Both the position numbers and the translations under genes were made by a program. The notes beneath the pieces are model-generated. The model saw only the letters and a list, made by a program, of their open reading frames with translations. It was not told where the DNA came from and did not search any database. Below are positions 34,532-44,996 of a stretch of DNA of 64,000 bases, in pieces. The DNA is taken from contig NZ_VZPV01000001.1 in assembly GCF_008801405.1 (NCBI RefSeq), positions 1,116,001 to 1,180,000 on the forward strand. The letters run 5' to 3'. Source of the DNA: Ralstonia insidiosa (GTDB lineage: Bacteria; Pseudomonadota; Gammaproteobacteria; Burkholderiales; Burkholderiaceae). Positions within the stretch are counted from its first letter, which is position 1. Each line of letters begins with the position of its first letter.

Positions 34532-35557
34532 CTATGCCGGCTGCAACAGCCGGCGCAACTCATGAAACACCATCTCGGGGCCGATGTCGCGCAGGCAGCG
34601 CAAGTGGCCCAGCGGGCATTCGCGCGCAAAGCACGGACTGCACTCCAGATGGAGCCACATGATACTCGCAGCGGGCGACAGGGGCGGCGTATGGCGCGGA
34701 TCGCTGGAGCCGAACACGGCCACCTGCGGGCGCCCCAGGGCTGCGGTCACGTGCATCAGGCCCGAGTCGTTGCAGATGGCGGCTTCGGATCGGGCGAGCA
34801 GTTCGATGGCCTCATCCAGCGAGGTCTCACCGCACAGGTTGCGTACGAACGGCGCGCGCTCGACGATGGCGTTGGCCATCTCACGGTCCTTGCCCGAACC
34901 GAGCGCGACGATTTGCGCATACGGGAACGAGCGGCGCAGCATCTGCGCAAGCTCGGCAAAGTGCTCGGCGGGCCAGCGCTTGGCGGGGCCGTATTCGGCG
35001 CCGGGGCAGAAGGCGACCAGGCGCGCATTGCCGGGAATGTCGAACTTGGCCGAGGTGGCGGCCACGCGCTGCACATCAACGTTCAGCTTCGGGTCGGGCA
35101 GGGCGTCGGGCAGTTTGGCGCCGGGTTTGAAGGCCAGCGCCGCGTAGTGCTGCACCATCGGCGGACGCGCGTTCTTGGGCGGATTCGGGTAGCGCACGTT
35201 CAGCACGCCCAGGCGCGATTCGCCCTTGTAACCGATGCGCAGCGGAATGCCGGCCAGCCAAGGGATCAGCGCGCTCTTGAACGAGTTCGGCAACACGTAG
35301 GCCGCATCGAACGTCTCGTTCTTGAGTTGCTGGGCGAACATCGTGCGGCTGCCGAGTTGCAGCTTGCCGTGCGCGAGGTCGGTCGGCAGCACGCGGGCAA
35401 TCTCGGGCATGCGCGCGAGCACCGGCGCCACCCACTTGGGCGCGATGGCGTGGATCTGCGCGCGCGGATGCCGCGCCTTGATCTGCGCAAACAGCGGCTG
35501 CGCCATCAGTGCATCACCGATCCAGTTCGGAGCGACGACGAGGATTTTGCGCATCAT
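34532..35557 (-). CDS. waaF: ADP-heptose:LPS heptosyltransferase II
   Basis: About 341 residues, GT9 family. MMRKILVVAPNWIGDALMAQ is the WaaF start (WIGD), and CPGAEYGPAKRWPAEHFAEL, AICNDSGLMHVTAALGRPQVAVFGSSDPRHTPP (parts: CNDSGLMHV, FGSSDPRHTPP) are the nucleotide-heptose site. It adds the second heptose to the LPS inner core at the inner membrane. I used MM at 35557; the second Met is equally good. The longer frame (35581) lacks support. The zinc-finger gene lies just upstream. Confidence 0.93.
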   Translation of the reverse strand: MMRKILVVAPNWIGDALMAQPLFAQIKARHPRAQIHAIAPKWVAPVLARMPEIARVLPTDLAHGKLQLGSRTMFAQQLKNETFDAAYVLPNSFKSALIPWLAGIPLRIGYKGESRLGVLNVRYPNPPKNARPPMVQHYAALAFKPGAKLPDALPDPKLNVDVQRVAATSAKFDIPGNARLVAFCPGAEYGPAKRWPAEHFAELAQMLRRSFPYAQIVALGSGKDREMANAIVERAPFVRNLCGETSLDEAIELLARSEAAICNDSGLMHVTAALGRPQVAVFGSSDPRHTPPLSPAASIMWLHLECSPCFARECPLGHLRCLRDIGPEMVFHELRRLLQPA

Positions 35558-35618
35558 CCCCTCGCCTGACGTGCCGGGCATACGTTGCGACCGGCGTCGT
35601 ACTGCGTGTGAAGACGGC

Positions 35619-35816
35619 TCAATGGTGGCCCTTCAGTTCAACGCCGGGAGCCAGCTTGTAGACGGTGCCGCAATACGGGCACTTGACCTCGCCGGTGTCG
35701 GCGATGTCGAGGAACACGCGCGGGTGGTAGTTCCAGGCCGGAGTCTTGGCGGTCGGGCAGTGCAGCGGCAGGTCGTCTGCGCCGATTTCGATGGTGGGTG
35801 CGGTTTGCGTGGTCAT
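35619..35816 (-). CDS. Small zinc-finger (CHCC-type) protein
   Basis: 65 residues. HCPTAKTPAWNYHPRVFLDI plus GEVKCPYCGTVYKLAPG gives the C-H-C-C ligand set of zf-CHCC (related to the NDUFS6/complex I zinc protein). It lies 62 bp upstream of the waaF start in the same direction, and is probably co-transcribed. Function in bacteria is unproven. Confidence 0.88.
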   Translation of the reverse strand: MTTQTAPTIEIGADDLPLHCPTAKTPAWNYHPRVFLDIADTGEVKCPYCGTVYKLAPGVELKGHH

Positions 35817-36154
35817 GATGAGTAGGAGTGCCGGCGCGGTCTGAACAGGTCAGCCGTGCCTTGGTCTGGGCCGCAAATTCAAATGTCGAAAATTTCGACG
35901 AAGAGGCGAAATTGTAAGGGGTGGGCGCGGGCGCGCCAACGCCGATTGTTGCACTGCGTGGCGCCCGGCACGAATCGTTGCGCCGGACAAGGCGCGTGCG
36001 CATTGGCGTTAAGCGGACGCTTAACATCAAAAGTATAATCGTGCGTTTCCTACGAGCCACCCATGTCGCCCCCGACGCATCCGCGCTTGCGCGCTGCCGG
36101 CAGCCTTTTGCCGGACTATAAAAAAGAGACGAATGCGCCGCTTGAGGGGGCGTC
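35817..36154. other. Intergenic region with promoter between zinc-finger gene and azlC
   Basis: 338 bp without a convincing gene. It holds the promoter/operator below and a small hairpin CCGGCA...TGCCGG (about 36096-36113) before the azlC leader, which ends with AGGGGG ahead of the ATG. Confidence 0.6.
36008..36039 (+). promoter_or_regulatory. Dyad GTTAAGCG-GA-CGCTTAAC overlapping a -35, with TATAAT
   Basis: The 18-base perfect dyad at 36008-36025 covers the -35 position, and TATAAT at 36034-36039 is a consensus -10 box. It should be the regulated promoter of azlC-azlD-rarD. Confidence 0.6.
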
Positions 36155-36949
36155 ATGGCACTAGTCCGCTGGGGCGCTGCGCTGCAACGCCGCTGGCAGG
36201 CCATCGATCCTGCCGAGCGGGCCGGTTTCTTCACCGGCATCCGCGCCTACGCACCGTCGCTGCCGCCGGTGTTCACCTGGGGCGTGGTGACCGGCGTGGC
36301 GATGAGCAAGTCGGTGCTGACCATTCCGCAGGCGATCGGCATGTCGATCTTTGTCTATGCGGGGTCGTCGCAACTGGCCGTGCTGCCGCTGCTGGCTGCG
36401 GGGCTGCCGATCTGGACGGTGCTGCTGACGGCGTTCATCGTCAACGTGCGCTTCATCATCTTCAGCGCGGGGCTCGCGCAGCATTTCGGGCATCTGCCGT
36501 TTGTGCGGCGGGTGGTGCTGGGCGTGTTCAACGGCGATCTGCCGTTTGTGCTGTTCACCCAGAAATATCCCTCCGCGGCGCCGGAGGCGGGCAAGGAAGG
36601 GTACTACTGGGGCATGGTCCTGCTGAGCTTCGTGGCCTGGCAGGTGTCGTCCATCCTGGGCATCGTCGCGGCGAGCCTGTTTCCTGATGCGTGGGGCCTG
36701 GCGCTGGCCGGGACGCTCGCACTGATTCCTGTCATGGTGTCGACCATTCGTAGCCGGGCCACCCTCATGGCGGTGGCTGTGGCGGCGGTGCTGGCGCTGC
36801 TTGCCTTCAAGCTGCCGTATCGATTGAGCCTGGTGATTGCCGTCACCGGCGCCATGGCTGCAGGCCTGGCCGCCGATGAGGCCGCCGCGCGCCTGCAATG
36901 GCAGCGCCGCCGCACGGCGCAGGCCGCACCCAAGGAAGACGAAGCATGA
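36155..36949 (+). CDS. azlC: AzlC-family branched-chain amino acid exporter, large subunit
   Basis: 264 residues. FFTGIRAYAPSLPPVFTWGVVTGVAMSKS and FVYAGSSQLAVLPLLAAG (parts: YAPSLPPVFTWGV, YAGSSQLAVLPL) are the AzlC signature, with about eight helices. It forms the BrnFE-type export pair with AzlD. The ATG at 36155 has AGGGGG five bases upstream. The next gene overlaps by four bases. Confidence 0.92.
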   Translation: MALVRWGAALQRRWQAIDPAERAGFFTGIRAYAPSLPPVFTWGVVTGVAMSKSVLTIPQAIGMSIFVYAGSSQLAVLPLLAAGLPIWTVLLTAFIVNVRFIIFSAGLAQHFGHLPFVRRVVLGVFNGDLPFVLFTQKYPSAAPEAGKEGYYWGMVLLSFVAWQVSSILGIVAASLFPDAWGLALAGTLALIPVMVSTIRSRATLMAVAVAAVLALLAFKLPYRLSLVIAVTGAMAAGLAADEAAARLQWQRRRTAQAAPKEDEA

Positions 36950-37269
36950 GCGCGCTGGAGATCTGGCTGGTCATAGCCGGTATGACGGTGGTGACGATTG
37001 TCACGCGCTCGCTGTTCCTGATCGTGGGCGACAAGGTTGCGTTGCCGACGCGTCTGCAGCACGCACTGCGCTTTGCACCGGCCGCAGCGCTCATCGCCAT
37101 CGTGCTGCCCGACCTGCTCTGGAATCAGGGTCACTTCGATGTGACCTGGACCAACCCGCGCCTGATGGCTGGCGTTGCGGCCACCGCGTTCTACGTGGCG
37201 ACGCGGCGCATGCTGGGCATGATTTTCGTCGGCATGGGGGTGTTCACTGTGCTGCGCCTCTGGGGATGA
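36946..37269 (+). CDS. azlD: AzlD-family branched-chain amino acid exporter, small subunit
   Basis: 107 residues with four helices. MSALEIWLVIAGMTVVTIVT, then RSLFLIVGDKVALPTRLQHA and LRFAPAAALIAIVLPDLLW are the AzlD pattern. The ATG overlaps the azlC stop (ATGA), coupling the subunits at about equal yield. The longer upstream start lies inside azlC and is not real. Confidence 0.93.
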   Translation: MSALEIWLVIAGMTVVTIVTRSLFLIVGDKVALPTRLQHALRFAPAAALIAIVLPDLLWNQGHFDVTWTNPRLMAGVAATAFYVATRRMLGMIFVGMGVFTVLRLWG

Positions 37270-38174
37270 CTGTGTCGGGCTCTGTTTCCACGCGCAACGG
37301 CGTGATCTTCGCGTTTCTGGCCTACACGATGTGGGGCCTGTTTCCGCTGTACTTCAAGCTGCTTAAGGCCGTGTCGCCGGTGGAGATCCTGTCGCACCGG
37401 GTGATCTGGTCACTGGCGGTGATGGTGGTGATCCTGCTCGTCAAGCGCCACTGGGCGTGGTTGTGGGCGCTGCGCACGCAGCCGCGCGTGGTGGGGCGCT
37501 ACGCGGCCAGCACCGCACTGCTGGCGGCCAACTGGCTGACCTACATCTGGGCGGTGAATCATGACCATGTGCTCGACGCGAGCCTGGGCTACTTCATCAA
37601 TCCGCTGGTGGTGGTGATGCTGGCCGCGCTGGTGCTGGGCGAACGGCTGCGGCCAGTGCAGTGGGTATCGGTGGCGCTGGCTGCGGCCGGCGTGGCGTGG
37701 CTGACCTGGCAGGCCGGCACGCTGCCGTGGATTGCGCTGGCGCTGGCGTTTTCGTTCGGCTTCTATGGCCTGCTGCGCAAGACTTCGCCGCTGGGTGCGC
37801 TGGAGGGGCTGACGCTGGAGACGCTGCTGCTGTTTCCGCTGGCGCTGGCCTATCTGGGCTGGCTGGCCGCGCAGCAGCAGAACGCTTTCCTGGCCGCGTC
37901 GCCCGGCATGCAGTTGCTGCTGGCGCTGGCCGGCCCGCTGACGGCGTTGCCGCTGCTGCTGTTCGGCGCCGGGGCGCGGCGCATTCCGCTTTCGCTGCTG
38001 GGGCTGTTGCAGTACGTGAGCCCCACGCTGCAGTTGCTGCTGGGCGTGTGGCTCTATAACGAGCCATTTGCCGGGCCGAAGGTGGCGGGCTATGTGCTGA
38101 TCTGGGCGGGTCTTGCGGTGTATTCGGCCGAAAGCTGGATGCGGCTGCGCCGCCGCACGCCGCTGCCGGCTTAG
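37266..38174 (+). CDS. rarD: EamA-family permease RarD
   Basis: 302 residues, ten helices. NGVIFAFLAYTMWGLFPLYFKLL followed by VSPVEILSHRVIWSL (the RarD ILSHRVIWS motif), NWLTYIWAVNHDHVLDASLGYFINPL (part: SLGYFINPL) are RarD hallmarks. It starts at ATG 37266, overlapping azlD by four bases, so a three-gene operon. The related E. coli protein is called chloramphenicol-sensitive; natural substrate is unknown, but the operon mates suggest an amino acid or metabolite. Confidence 0.92.
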   Translation: MTVSGSVSTRNGVIFAFLAYTMWGLFPLYFKLLKAVSPVEILSHRVIWSLAVMVVILLVKRHWAWLWALRTQPRVVGRYAASTALLAANWLTYIWAVNHDHVLDASLGYFINPLVVVMLAALVLGERLRPVQWVSVALAAAGVAWLTWQAGTLPWIALALAFSFGFYGLLRKTSPLGALEGLTLETLLLFPLALAYLGWLAAQQQNAFLAASPGMQLLLALAGPLTALPLLLFGAGARRIPLSLLGLLQYVSPTLQLLLGVWLYNEPFAGPKVAGYVLIWAGLAVYSAESWMRLRRRTPLPA

Positions 38175-38306
38175 ACACCCGTCATTCGGCCTCGGCAAGA
38201 TGGCGGAGCCCGGGAGGGCCCGTCAAAGGGGCGCGCCAAGAACGCACGTTTTGACCAGTCGCATCAGGTAAAATCGTCGTTTTCCGTGATTCCTCCTGTT
38301 GCCGCC

Positions 38307-39518
<1,212 letters not shown>

Positions 39519-39565
39519 TTGCGCTTGACTTCGCGCTACCCCACAACACCAACGAGACACCGCCC

Positions 39566-41005
39566 ATGACCCGCGCTACCAAGATCGTCGCCACGCTCGG
39601 CCCCGCGTCCAGCACGCAGGAAGTCCTGACCCGCATGATCTCGGCGGGGGTGGACGTGGTGCGGTTGAACTTCTCGCACGGCACCGCGCAGGATCACATC
39701 GACCGCGCACAGCTCGTGCGTGAGGTGGCGCGCTCGGTGGGCCGCGAAGTGGCCATCATGGCCGACCTGCAAGGCCCGAAGATCCGCGTCGGCAAGTTCG
39801 AGAACGGCAAGATCACGCTGAACCCGGGCGACCGCTTTACGCTCGATGCGCGTTGCGAACTGGGCAACCAGGAGCGCGCCGGCCTCGACTACAAGGAACT
39901 GCCGCGCGACGTCGGCCCCGGCGATCTGCTGCTGTTGAATGATGGCCTGATCGTGCTGCAGGTCGAGCGCGTGGTGGGCGAAGAGATCGAAACCATCGTC
40001 AAGATCGGCGGCGAGCTGTCCAACAACAAGGGCATCAACCGCCAGGGCGGTGGGCTGTCGGCCCCGGCGCTGACCGCCAAGGACATGGAAGACATCAAGA
40101 CCGCGATGGCGCTGGGCGCCGACTACGTCGCGGTCAGCTTCCCCAAGAACGCCACCGACATGGAAATGGCGCGCCAACTGGCCGTGGTGGCCGGCGCACC
40201 GCACAACCACAAGCCGCGCATGATCGCCAAGATCGAGCGTGCCGAAGCCATCCGCCCGGGCGTGCTCGAAGAAATTCTGGCCGCGTCCGACGGCATCATG
40301 GTCGCCCGTGGTGACCTAGCCGTGGAAGTCGGTAACGCAGCCGTGCCGGCGCTGCAGAAGCGCATGATCAAGCTCGCGCGCGAAGCCAACAAGCTGACCA
40401 TCACCGCCACGCAGATGATGGAGTCGATGATCGTCAACCCGGTGCCGACGCGCGCCGAGGTGTCGGACGTCGCCAACGCCGTGCTGGATGGCACCGATGC
40501 CGTGATGCTCTCCGCCGAGACCGCCGCCGGCCGCTACCCGGTCGAGACCATCGAAGCCATGGCAGCCATCTGCGTGGAAGCCGAGAAGTCGCAGCCGGTG
40601 CACCTGGACACGGACTTCCTCGAACAGACCTTCAGCCGCATCGACCAATCGATCGCCATGGGGGCGCTGTTCACGGCCTACCATTTACAGGTGAAGGCGA
40701 TTGCCGCGCTGACCGATTCCGGCGCCACCGCGTTGTGGATGAGCCGTCACGGTATCAACGTGCCGATCTATGCGATGACGCCCAATGTGGGCTCGCAACG
40801 CAAGATGGCGCTGTACCGCAACGTGCAGGCGCTGCCGATGGCCACCAGCTCCGACCGTGACGAGGCGCTGCATCAGGCGGAAGAACTGCTGGTTGCGCGC
40901 GGCGTTGTGCAACGCGGCGACTTCATCGTCCTGACCGTCGGCGAGCCGATGGGGCAGGCGGGCGGCACCAACACACTCAAGATTGTCCGCGTGGGCATGC
41001 ATTGA
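39566..41005 (+). CDS. pyk: Pyruvate kinase
   Basis: 479 residues. TKIVATLGPASSTQEVLTRM, VVRLNFSHGTAQDH, IMADLQGPKIRVG, the K/Mg motif MIAKIERAEAI, DGIMVARGDLAVEVG and ITATQMMESM are present, with the C-terminal effector domain. Makes pyruvate and ATP. ATG 39566 was chosen as the usual MTRATKIVATLG start; the longer frame covers the end of pgk. 47 bp after pgk. Confidence 0.97.
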   Translation: MTRATKIVATLGPASSTQEVLTRMISAGVDVVRLNFSHGTAQDHIDRAQLVREVARSVGREVAIMADLQGPKIRVGKFENGKITLNPGDRFTLDARCELGNQERAGLDYKELPRDVGPGDLLLLNDGLIVLQVERVVGEEIETIVKIGGELSNNKGINRQGGGLSAPALTAKDMEDIKTAMALGADYVAVSFPKNATDMEMARQLAVVAGAPHNHKPRMIAKIERAEAIRPGVLEEILAASDGIMVARGDLAVEVGNAAVPALQKRMIKLAREANKLTITATQMMESMIVNPVPTRAEVSDVANAVLDGTDAVMLSAETAAGRYPVETIEAMAAICVEAEKSQPVHLDTDFLEQTFSRIDQSIAMGALFTAYHLQVKAIAALTDSGATALWMSRHGINVPIYAMTPNVGSQRKMALYRNVQALPMATSSDRDEALHQAEELLVARGVVQRGDFIVLTVGEPMGQAGGTNTLKIVRVGMH

Positions 41006-41089
41006 CGCTCTGCATGTCCTGCACGAGGGAACACCGGTTGCTACGGTGTGCCTGAGAACCGAATACAGATCGACCCATAGGAGAAAACC

Positions 41090-42154
41090 ATGCCACTCGT
41101 TTCCATGCGCCAACTGCTGGACCACGCCGCCGAAAACGGCTACGGCCTGCCGGCATTCAACGTCAACAACCTGGAGCAAGTCCAGGCCGTGATGGAAGCC
41201 GCCAAGGAAACCGGCGCGCCGGTCATCCTGCAAGCCAGCGCAGGCGCGCGCAAGTACGCCGGCGAGTCCTTCATCAAGCACCTGATCCAGGCCGCCGTTG
41301 AAGCCTACCCGGAGATTCCGCTGGTGATGCACCAGGATCACGGCCAAAGCCCGGCGATCTGCCAGGGTGCCATCGACCTGGGCTTCGGCTCGGTCATGAT
41401 GGACGGCTCGCTGCGTGAAGATGGCAAGACCCCGGCCGACTTCGACTACAACGTCGACGTGACGCGCCGCGTGGTGGAAATGGCCCACAAGGTTGGCGTG
41501 ACGGTGGAAGGCGAACTCGGCTGCCTGGGCTCGCTGGAAACCGGCATGGCTGGCGAGGAAGACGGCATTGGCGCTGAAGGCGTGCTCGACCACTCGTCGC
41601 TGCTGACCGATCCGGAAGAGGCTGCCCAGTTCGTCAAGGCTACCCAACTCGACGCGCTGGCCATCGCCATCGGCACGAGCCACGGCGCGTACAAGTTCTC
41701 GCGCAAGCCCACGGGCGACATCCTGGCGATCAGCCGCGTGAAGGAAATCCACGCGCGTATCCCGAACACCCACCTGGTGATGCACGGCTCGTCGAGCGTG
41801 CCGCAAGAGCTGCTGGCCATCATCAACCAGTACGGTGGCAAGATGAAGGAAACCTACGGCGTGCCGGTCGAAGAGATCCAGGAAGCCATCAAGTACGGCG
41901 TGCGCAAGATCAACATCGACACCGACATCCGCCTGGCCATGACCGGCGCGGTGCGCAAGTTCCTGGCCGAGAACCCGGACAAGTTCGACGCCCGCGAATG
42001 GCTCAAGCCCGCCCGCGAAGCCGCCAAGCAAGTCTGCAAGGCCCGCTACATCCAGTTCGGCTGCGAAGGCCAGGCCGGCAAGATCAAGCCGGTGGGTATG
42101 TCGGTGATGGCCGCTGACTACGCAAACGGCAAGCTGGCGCAAGTGGTGCAATAA
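41090..42154 (+). CDS. fba: Class II fructose-bisphosphate aldolase
   Basis: 354 residues. MPLVSMRQLLDHAAENGYGL, PAFNVNNLEQ, PLVMHQDHGQSPAI with zinc ligand His, VEGELGCLGSLE, SSVPQELL and KINIDTDIRLAMTGA match the FbaA/CbbA class II type. Splits fructose-1,6-bisphosphate in glycolysis and works in reverse in gluconeogenesis. AGGAG lies seven to eight bases before the ATG. The length is near the CbbA form common in this order. Confidence 0.96.
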   Translation: MPLVSMRQLLDHAAENGYGLPAFNVNNLEQVQAVMEAAKETGAPVILQASAGARKYAGESFIKHLIQAAVEAYPEIPLVMHQDHGQSPAICQGAIDLGFGSVMMDGSLREDGKTPADFDYNVDVTRRVVEMAHKVGVTVEGELGCLGSLETGMAGEEDGIGAEGVLDHSSLLTDPEEAAQFVKATQLDALAIAIGTSHGAYKFSRKPTGDILAISRVKEIHARIPNTHLVMHGSSSVPQELLAIINQYGGKMKETYGVPVEEIQEAIKYGVRKINIDTDIRLAMTGAVRKFLAENPDKFDAREWLKPAREAAKQVCKARYIQFGCEGQAGKIKPVGMSVMAADYANGKLAQVVQ

Positions 42155-42175
42155 GCATTTCGCGTCACATCTGGC

Positions 42176-42203
42176 AAACGGCTGGCATTGCGCCAGCCGT
42201 TTT
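42176..42203 (+). terminator. Terminator after fba
   Basis: 10-base perfect stem AAACGGCTGG / CCAGCCGTTT with a 7-base loop and T-run. It separates the glycolytic genes from the purine genes. Confidence 0.85.
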
Positions 42204-42220
42204 GCATTGCACAGGCCACG

Positions 42221-42226
42221 TATAAT
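42221..42226 (+). promoter_or_regulatory. Possible -10 box (TATAAT) of purC
   Basis: Consensus TATAAT 41 bp before the purC start, just past the fba terminator. No good -35 box is visible at the right distance. Confidence 0.4.
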
Positions 42227-42267
42227 GCTGGCCTTCCACGTTTTCTCATCCTCCACTGGGTTCCGTC

Positions 42268-43194
42268 GTGTCCGCTACCCCCGCCGCATCCTCCGCCCTT
42301 TACGAATCGTCGATCACCAGCCTGCCGTTGCTCGGCCGTGGCAAGGTGCGCGAGAACTACGCCGTCGGCGACGACAAGCTGCTGATGGTCACCACCGACC
42401 GCCTGTCGGCGTTTGACGTGATCCTCGGTCAGCCGATTCCGGACAAGGGCAAGGTGCTCGCGCAGATGTCGGACTTCTGGTTCAACAAGCTGCGCCACAT
42501 CGTGCCGACGCACGAAACGGGCATCGCGCCGGAAACCGTGGTGGCCCCGAACGAAGTCGACCAGGTGCGCGGCCGCGCCATCGTGGTCAAGCGCCTGAAG
42601 CCGATCCTGGTGGAAGCTGTGGTGCGCGGCTACCTGGCCGGCAGCGGCTGGAAGGACTACCAGGCCACCGGCGCCGTCTGCGGCGTGCAGTTGGCCCCTG
42701 GCCTGCAGAACGCGCAGAAGCTGCCCGAGCCGATCTTCACCCCCGCCGCCAAGGCCGAGATGGGTGAGCATGACGAGAACATCTCCTTCGATGAAGTCGA
42801 GCGCCGCATCGGCCCGGACCTCGCCGCGCAGATCCGCGACGTGAGCATCCGCCTGTACAAGGAAGCCTCCGACTTTGCCGCCACGCGCGGCATCATCATT
42901 GCTGACACCAAGTTCGAGTTCGGTCTGGACGAGAATGGCACGCTCACGCTGATGGACGAAGCGCTCACCGCTGATTCCTCGCGTTTCTGGCCGGCCGATT
43001 CGTACCAGGTGGGCACCAACCCGCCGTCGTTCGACAAGCAATTCGTGCGCGACTGGCTTGAAGCCGTGCGCATCGACGGCAAGCCGTGGCCGAAGACTGC
43101 CCCGGCACCGGAACTGCCCGCCGACGTGATCGAAAAGACCGCCGACAAATACCGCGAGGCGCTGACCCGCCTGACCGGTCAGTCCCTGCGTTAA
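42268..43194 (+). CDS. purC: Phosphoribosylaminoimidazole-succinocarboxamide synthase
   Basis: 308 residues. LPLLGRGKVRENYAVGDDKLLMV (part: GRGKVRENYAV), RLSAFDVILGQPIPDKG, VVRGYLAGSGWKDY and FEFGLDENGTLTLMDEALT (part: LMDEALT) identify SAICAR synthetase. It joins CAIR and aspartate with ATP. The start is GTG 42268, in frame with MSATPAASSALYES. purE follows after nine bases. Confidence 0.96.
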   Translation: MSATPAASSALYESSITSLPLLGRGKVRENYAVGDDKLLMVTTDRLSAFDVILGQPIPDKGKVLAQMSDFWFNKLRHIVPTHETGIAPETVVAPNEVDQVRGRAIVVKRLKPILVEAVVRGYLAGSGWKDYQATGAVCGVQLAPGLQNAQKLPEPIFTPAAKAEMGEHDENISFDEVERRIGPDLAAQIRDVSIRLYKEASDFAATRGIIIADTKFEFGLDENGTLTLMDEALTADSSRFWPADSYQVGTNPPSFDKQFVRDWLEAVRIDGKPWPKTAPAPELPADVIEKTADKYREALTRLTGQSLR

Positions 43195-43203
43195 ACCGGA
43201 GCG

Positions 43204-43716
43204 ATGACGATGACTGCACAATCTGCTCCGCTCGTTGGCGTGGTGATGGGCTCCAGTTCCGACTGGGAAATCATGCGCCACGCCGTGGACATGCTCACCC
43301 AGTTCGGCATTCCGTTTGAGGCGCAGGTTGTCTCGGCACATCGCATGCCGGACGACATGTTCCGCTACGCCGAAGCCGCCCGCGGCCGGGGTTTGCGCGC
43401 CATCATCGCCGGCGCCGGCGGGGCAGCGCACCTGCCGGGCATGATTGCCGCCAAGACCATCGTGCCGGTGTTCGGCGTGCCGGTGCCGTCCAAGTACCTG
43501 CGTGGCGAAGACTCGCTGCTCTCCATCGTGCAGATGCCCAAGGGCATTCCGGTGTCGACGTTCGCCATCGGCGAAGCGGGTGCGGCCAACGCAGCGCTCG
43601 CGGCCATCGCCACCATCGCGACTACCGACACGGCACTGGCCGACAAGCTCGAAGCCTTCCGCGCACAGCAGACCGAAGTGGCACGCGGCATGACGCTGCC
43701 GGTGCACGGTGCCTGA
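43204..43716 (+). CDS. purE: N5-CAIR mutase
   Basis: 170 residues. VGVVMGSSSDWEIMRHAVDM, VVSAHRMPDDMF and AGAGGAAHLPGMIAAKT carry the PurE CAIR-binding site (SSSDW, SAHR, GGAAHLPG). It turns N5-CAIR into CAIR between PurK and PurC. Nine bases after purC. Start ATG 43204 or 43210. Confidence 0.97.
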   Translation: MTMTAQSAPLVGVVMGSSSDWEIMRHAVDMLTQFGIPFEAQVVSAHRMPDDMFRYAEAARGRGLRAIIAGAGGAAHLPGMIAAKTIVPVFGVPVPSKYLRGEDSLLSIVQMPKGIPVSTFAIGEAGAANAALAAIATIATTDTALADKLEAFRAQQTEVARGMTLPVHGA

Positions 43717-43744
43717 GGTGCCTAAGCAACAGACGACCCCATTC

Positions 43745-44980
43745 ATGGCCGACGACCTGAACCCGCGCCTGGCGCAAGCCCACACCGCGGAATCCCGCGC
43801 GCTGAACGTTCCCAACGCGATCCTGCCCGATGCCTGGCTGGGCATGCTGGGTGGCGGCCAGCTCGGCCGCATGTTCGCGCACGCTGCGCAAGCGATGGGC
43901 TACAAGGTTTGCGTGCTGGATCCGGATCCGAACAGCCCGGCCGGCACCATTGCCGAGCGCCACATCTGTGCCGGTTATACGGACGAGGCCGCGCTGGCCG
44001 AAATGGCGGCGCTGTGCCCGGCCGTCACCACCGAATTCGAGAACGTGCCCGCACAGGCGCTGGACCGCCTGGAGCAACTCGGCGCATTCGTTGCGCCGCG
44101 CGCCAACTGCGTGTCGATCACGCAAAACCGCATCGCCGAGAAAAAGTTCTTCGCGCTGTGCGCCGCCCGCACCGGCATCCACCCGGCACCGAGCTGGGTG
44201 ATCGAGCACGAAGCCGACATCGAGCAGCTACCCGCCGACATCCTGCCCGGCATCCTGAAGATTGCCCGCATGGGCTACGACGGCAAGGGCCAGGCCCGCG
44301 TCTCCACCATCGACGAGCTGCGCGCTGCCTGGGGCGCCATGCAGCACGTGCCGTGCGTGCTGGAGAAGATGCTGCCGCTGGCGTACGAAGTGTCCGTGCT
44401 GGCCGCCCGTGCCGCCGACGGCACCACCGCCACCTGGCCGCTGGCCGAGAACGAGCATCGTGACGGCATCTTGTTCTCGACGATCATGCCGTCGCGCAGC
44501 GTGTCGGACGACATTGCCACGCGCACGCGTGCCGCTGCCGCGATGATCGCGGAAGAGATGGGCTACGTCGGCGTGCTGTGCATCGAGTTTTTCGTGCTGC
44601 AGGATGGCTCGCTGATCGCCAACGAAATGGCGCCGCGCCCGCACAACTCCGGCCACATCACCATGGATGTATGCGAGACCAGCCAGTTCGAGCAGCAGGT
44701 GCGCGCCATGGCCCGCCTGCCGCTGGGCAGCACGCGCCAGCACTCGCCGGGGCGTATGCTGAACGTGCTGGGCGATGTGTGGTTCGAATACGGTCTGGAA
44801 CGTACGCCTGCGTGGCACGAGGTCATGGGCCACAGCGGCGCCAAGGTCCACCTGTACGGCAAGGCCGATGCGCGCCCGGGCCGAAAGATGGGTCACGTGA
44901 ACTGCGTCGGCACGTCGCCTGAAGTGGTGGATGAAGCCTTCCGTCACGCCGCACACGTGCTCGGCTTGCAGCCGGATTAA
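43745..44980 (+). CDS. purK: N5-CAIR synthase
   Basis: About 411 residues, ATP-grasp. LGMLGGGQLGRMFAHAAQAM is the PurK start, ILKIARMGYDGKGQARV and CIEFFVLQDGSLIANEMAPRPHNSGH (part: NEMAPRPHNSGH) are the grasp motifs. It makes N5-CAIR from AIR, bicarbonate and ATP. The start is uncertain: GTG at 43709 or 43718 would overlap purE by up to eight bases; ATG 43745 needs a 28-bp gap. No clear ribosome-binding site decides it. Confidence 0.95.
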   Translation: MADDLNPRLAQAHTAESRALNVPNAILPDAWLGMLGGGQLGRMFAHAAQAMGYKVCVLDPDPNSPAGTIAERHICAGYTDEAALAEMAALCPAVTTEFENVPAQALDRLEQLGAFVAPRANCVSITQNRIAEKKFFALCAARTGIHPAPSWVIEHEADIEQLPADILPGILKIARMGYDGKGQARVSTIDELRAAWGAMQHVPCVLEKMLPLAYEVSVLAARAADGTTATWPLAENEHRDGILFSTIMPSRSVSDDIATRTRAAAAMIAEEMGYVGVLCIEFFVLQDGSLIANEMAPRPHNSGHITMDVCETSQFEQQVRAMARLPLGSTRQHSPGRMLNVLGDVWFEYGLERTPAWHEVMGHSGAKVHLYGKADARPGRKMGHVNCVGTSPEVVDEAFRHAAHVLGLQPD

Positions 44981-44996
44981 GCGAGCACGCATCATC

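Noticed and set aside
38251..38274. TTGACC...TAAAAT promoter for pgk
   Set aside because: The spacer is only 12 bases, too short for sigma-70.
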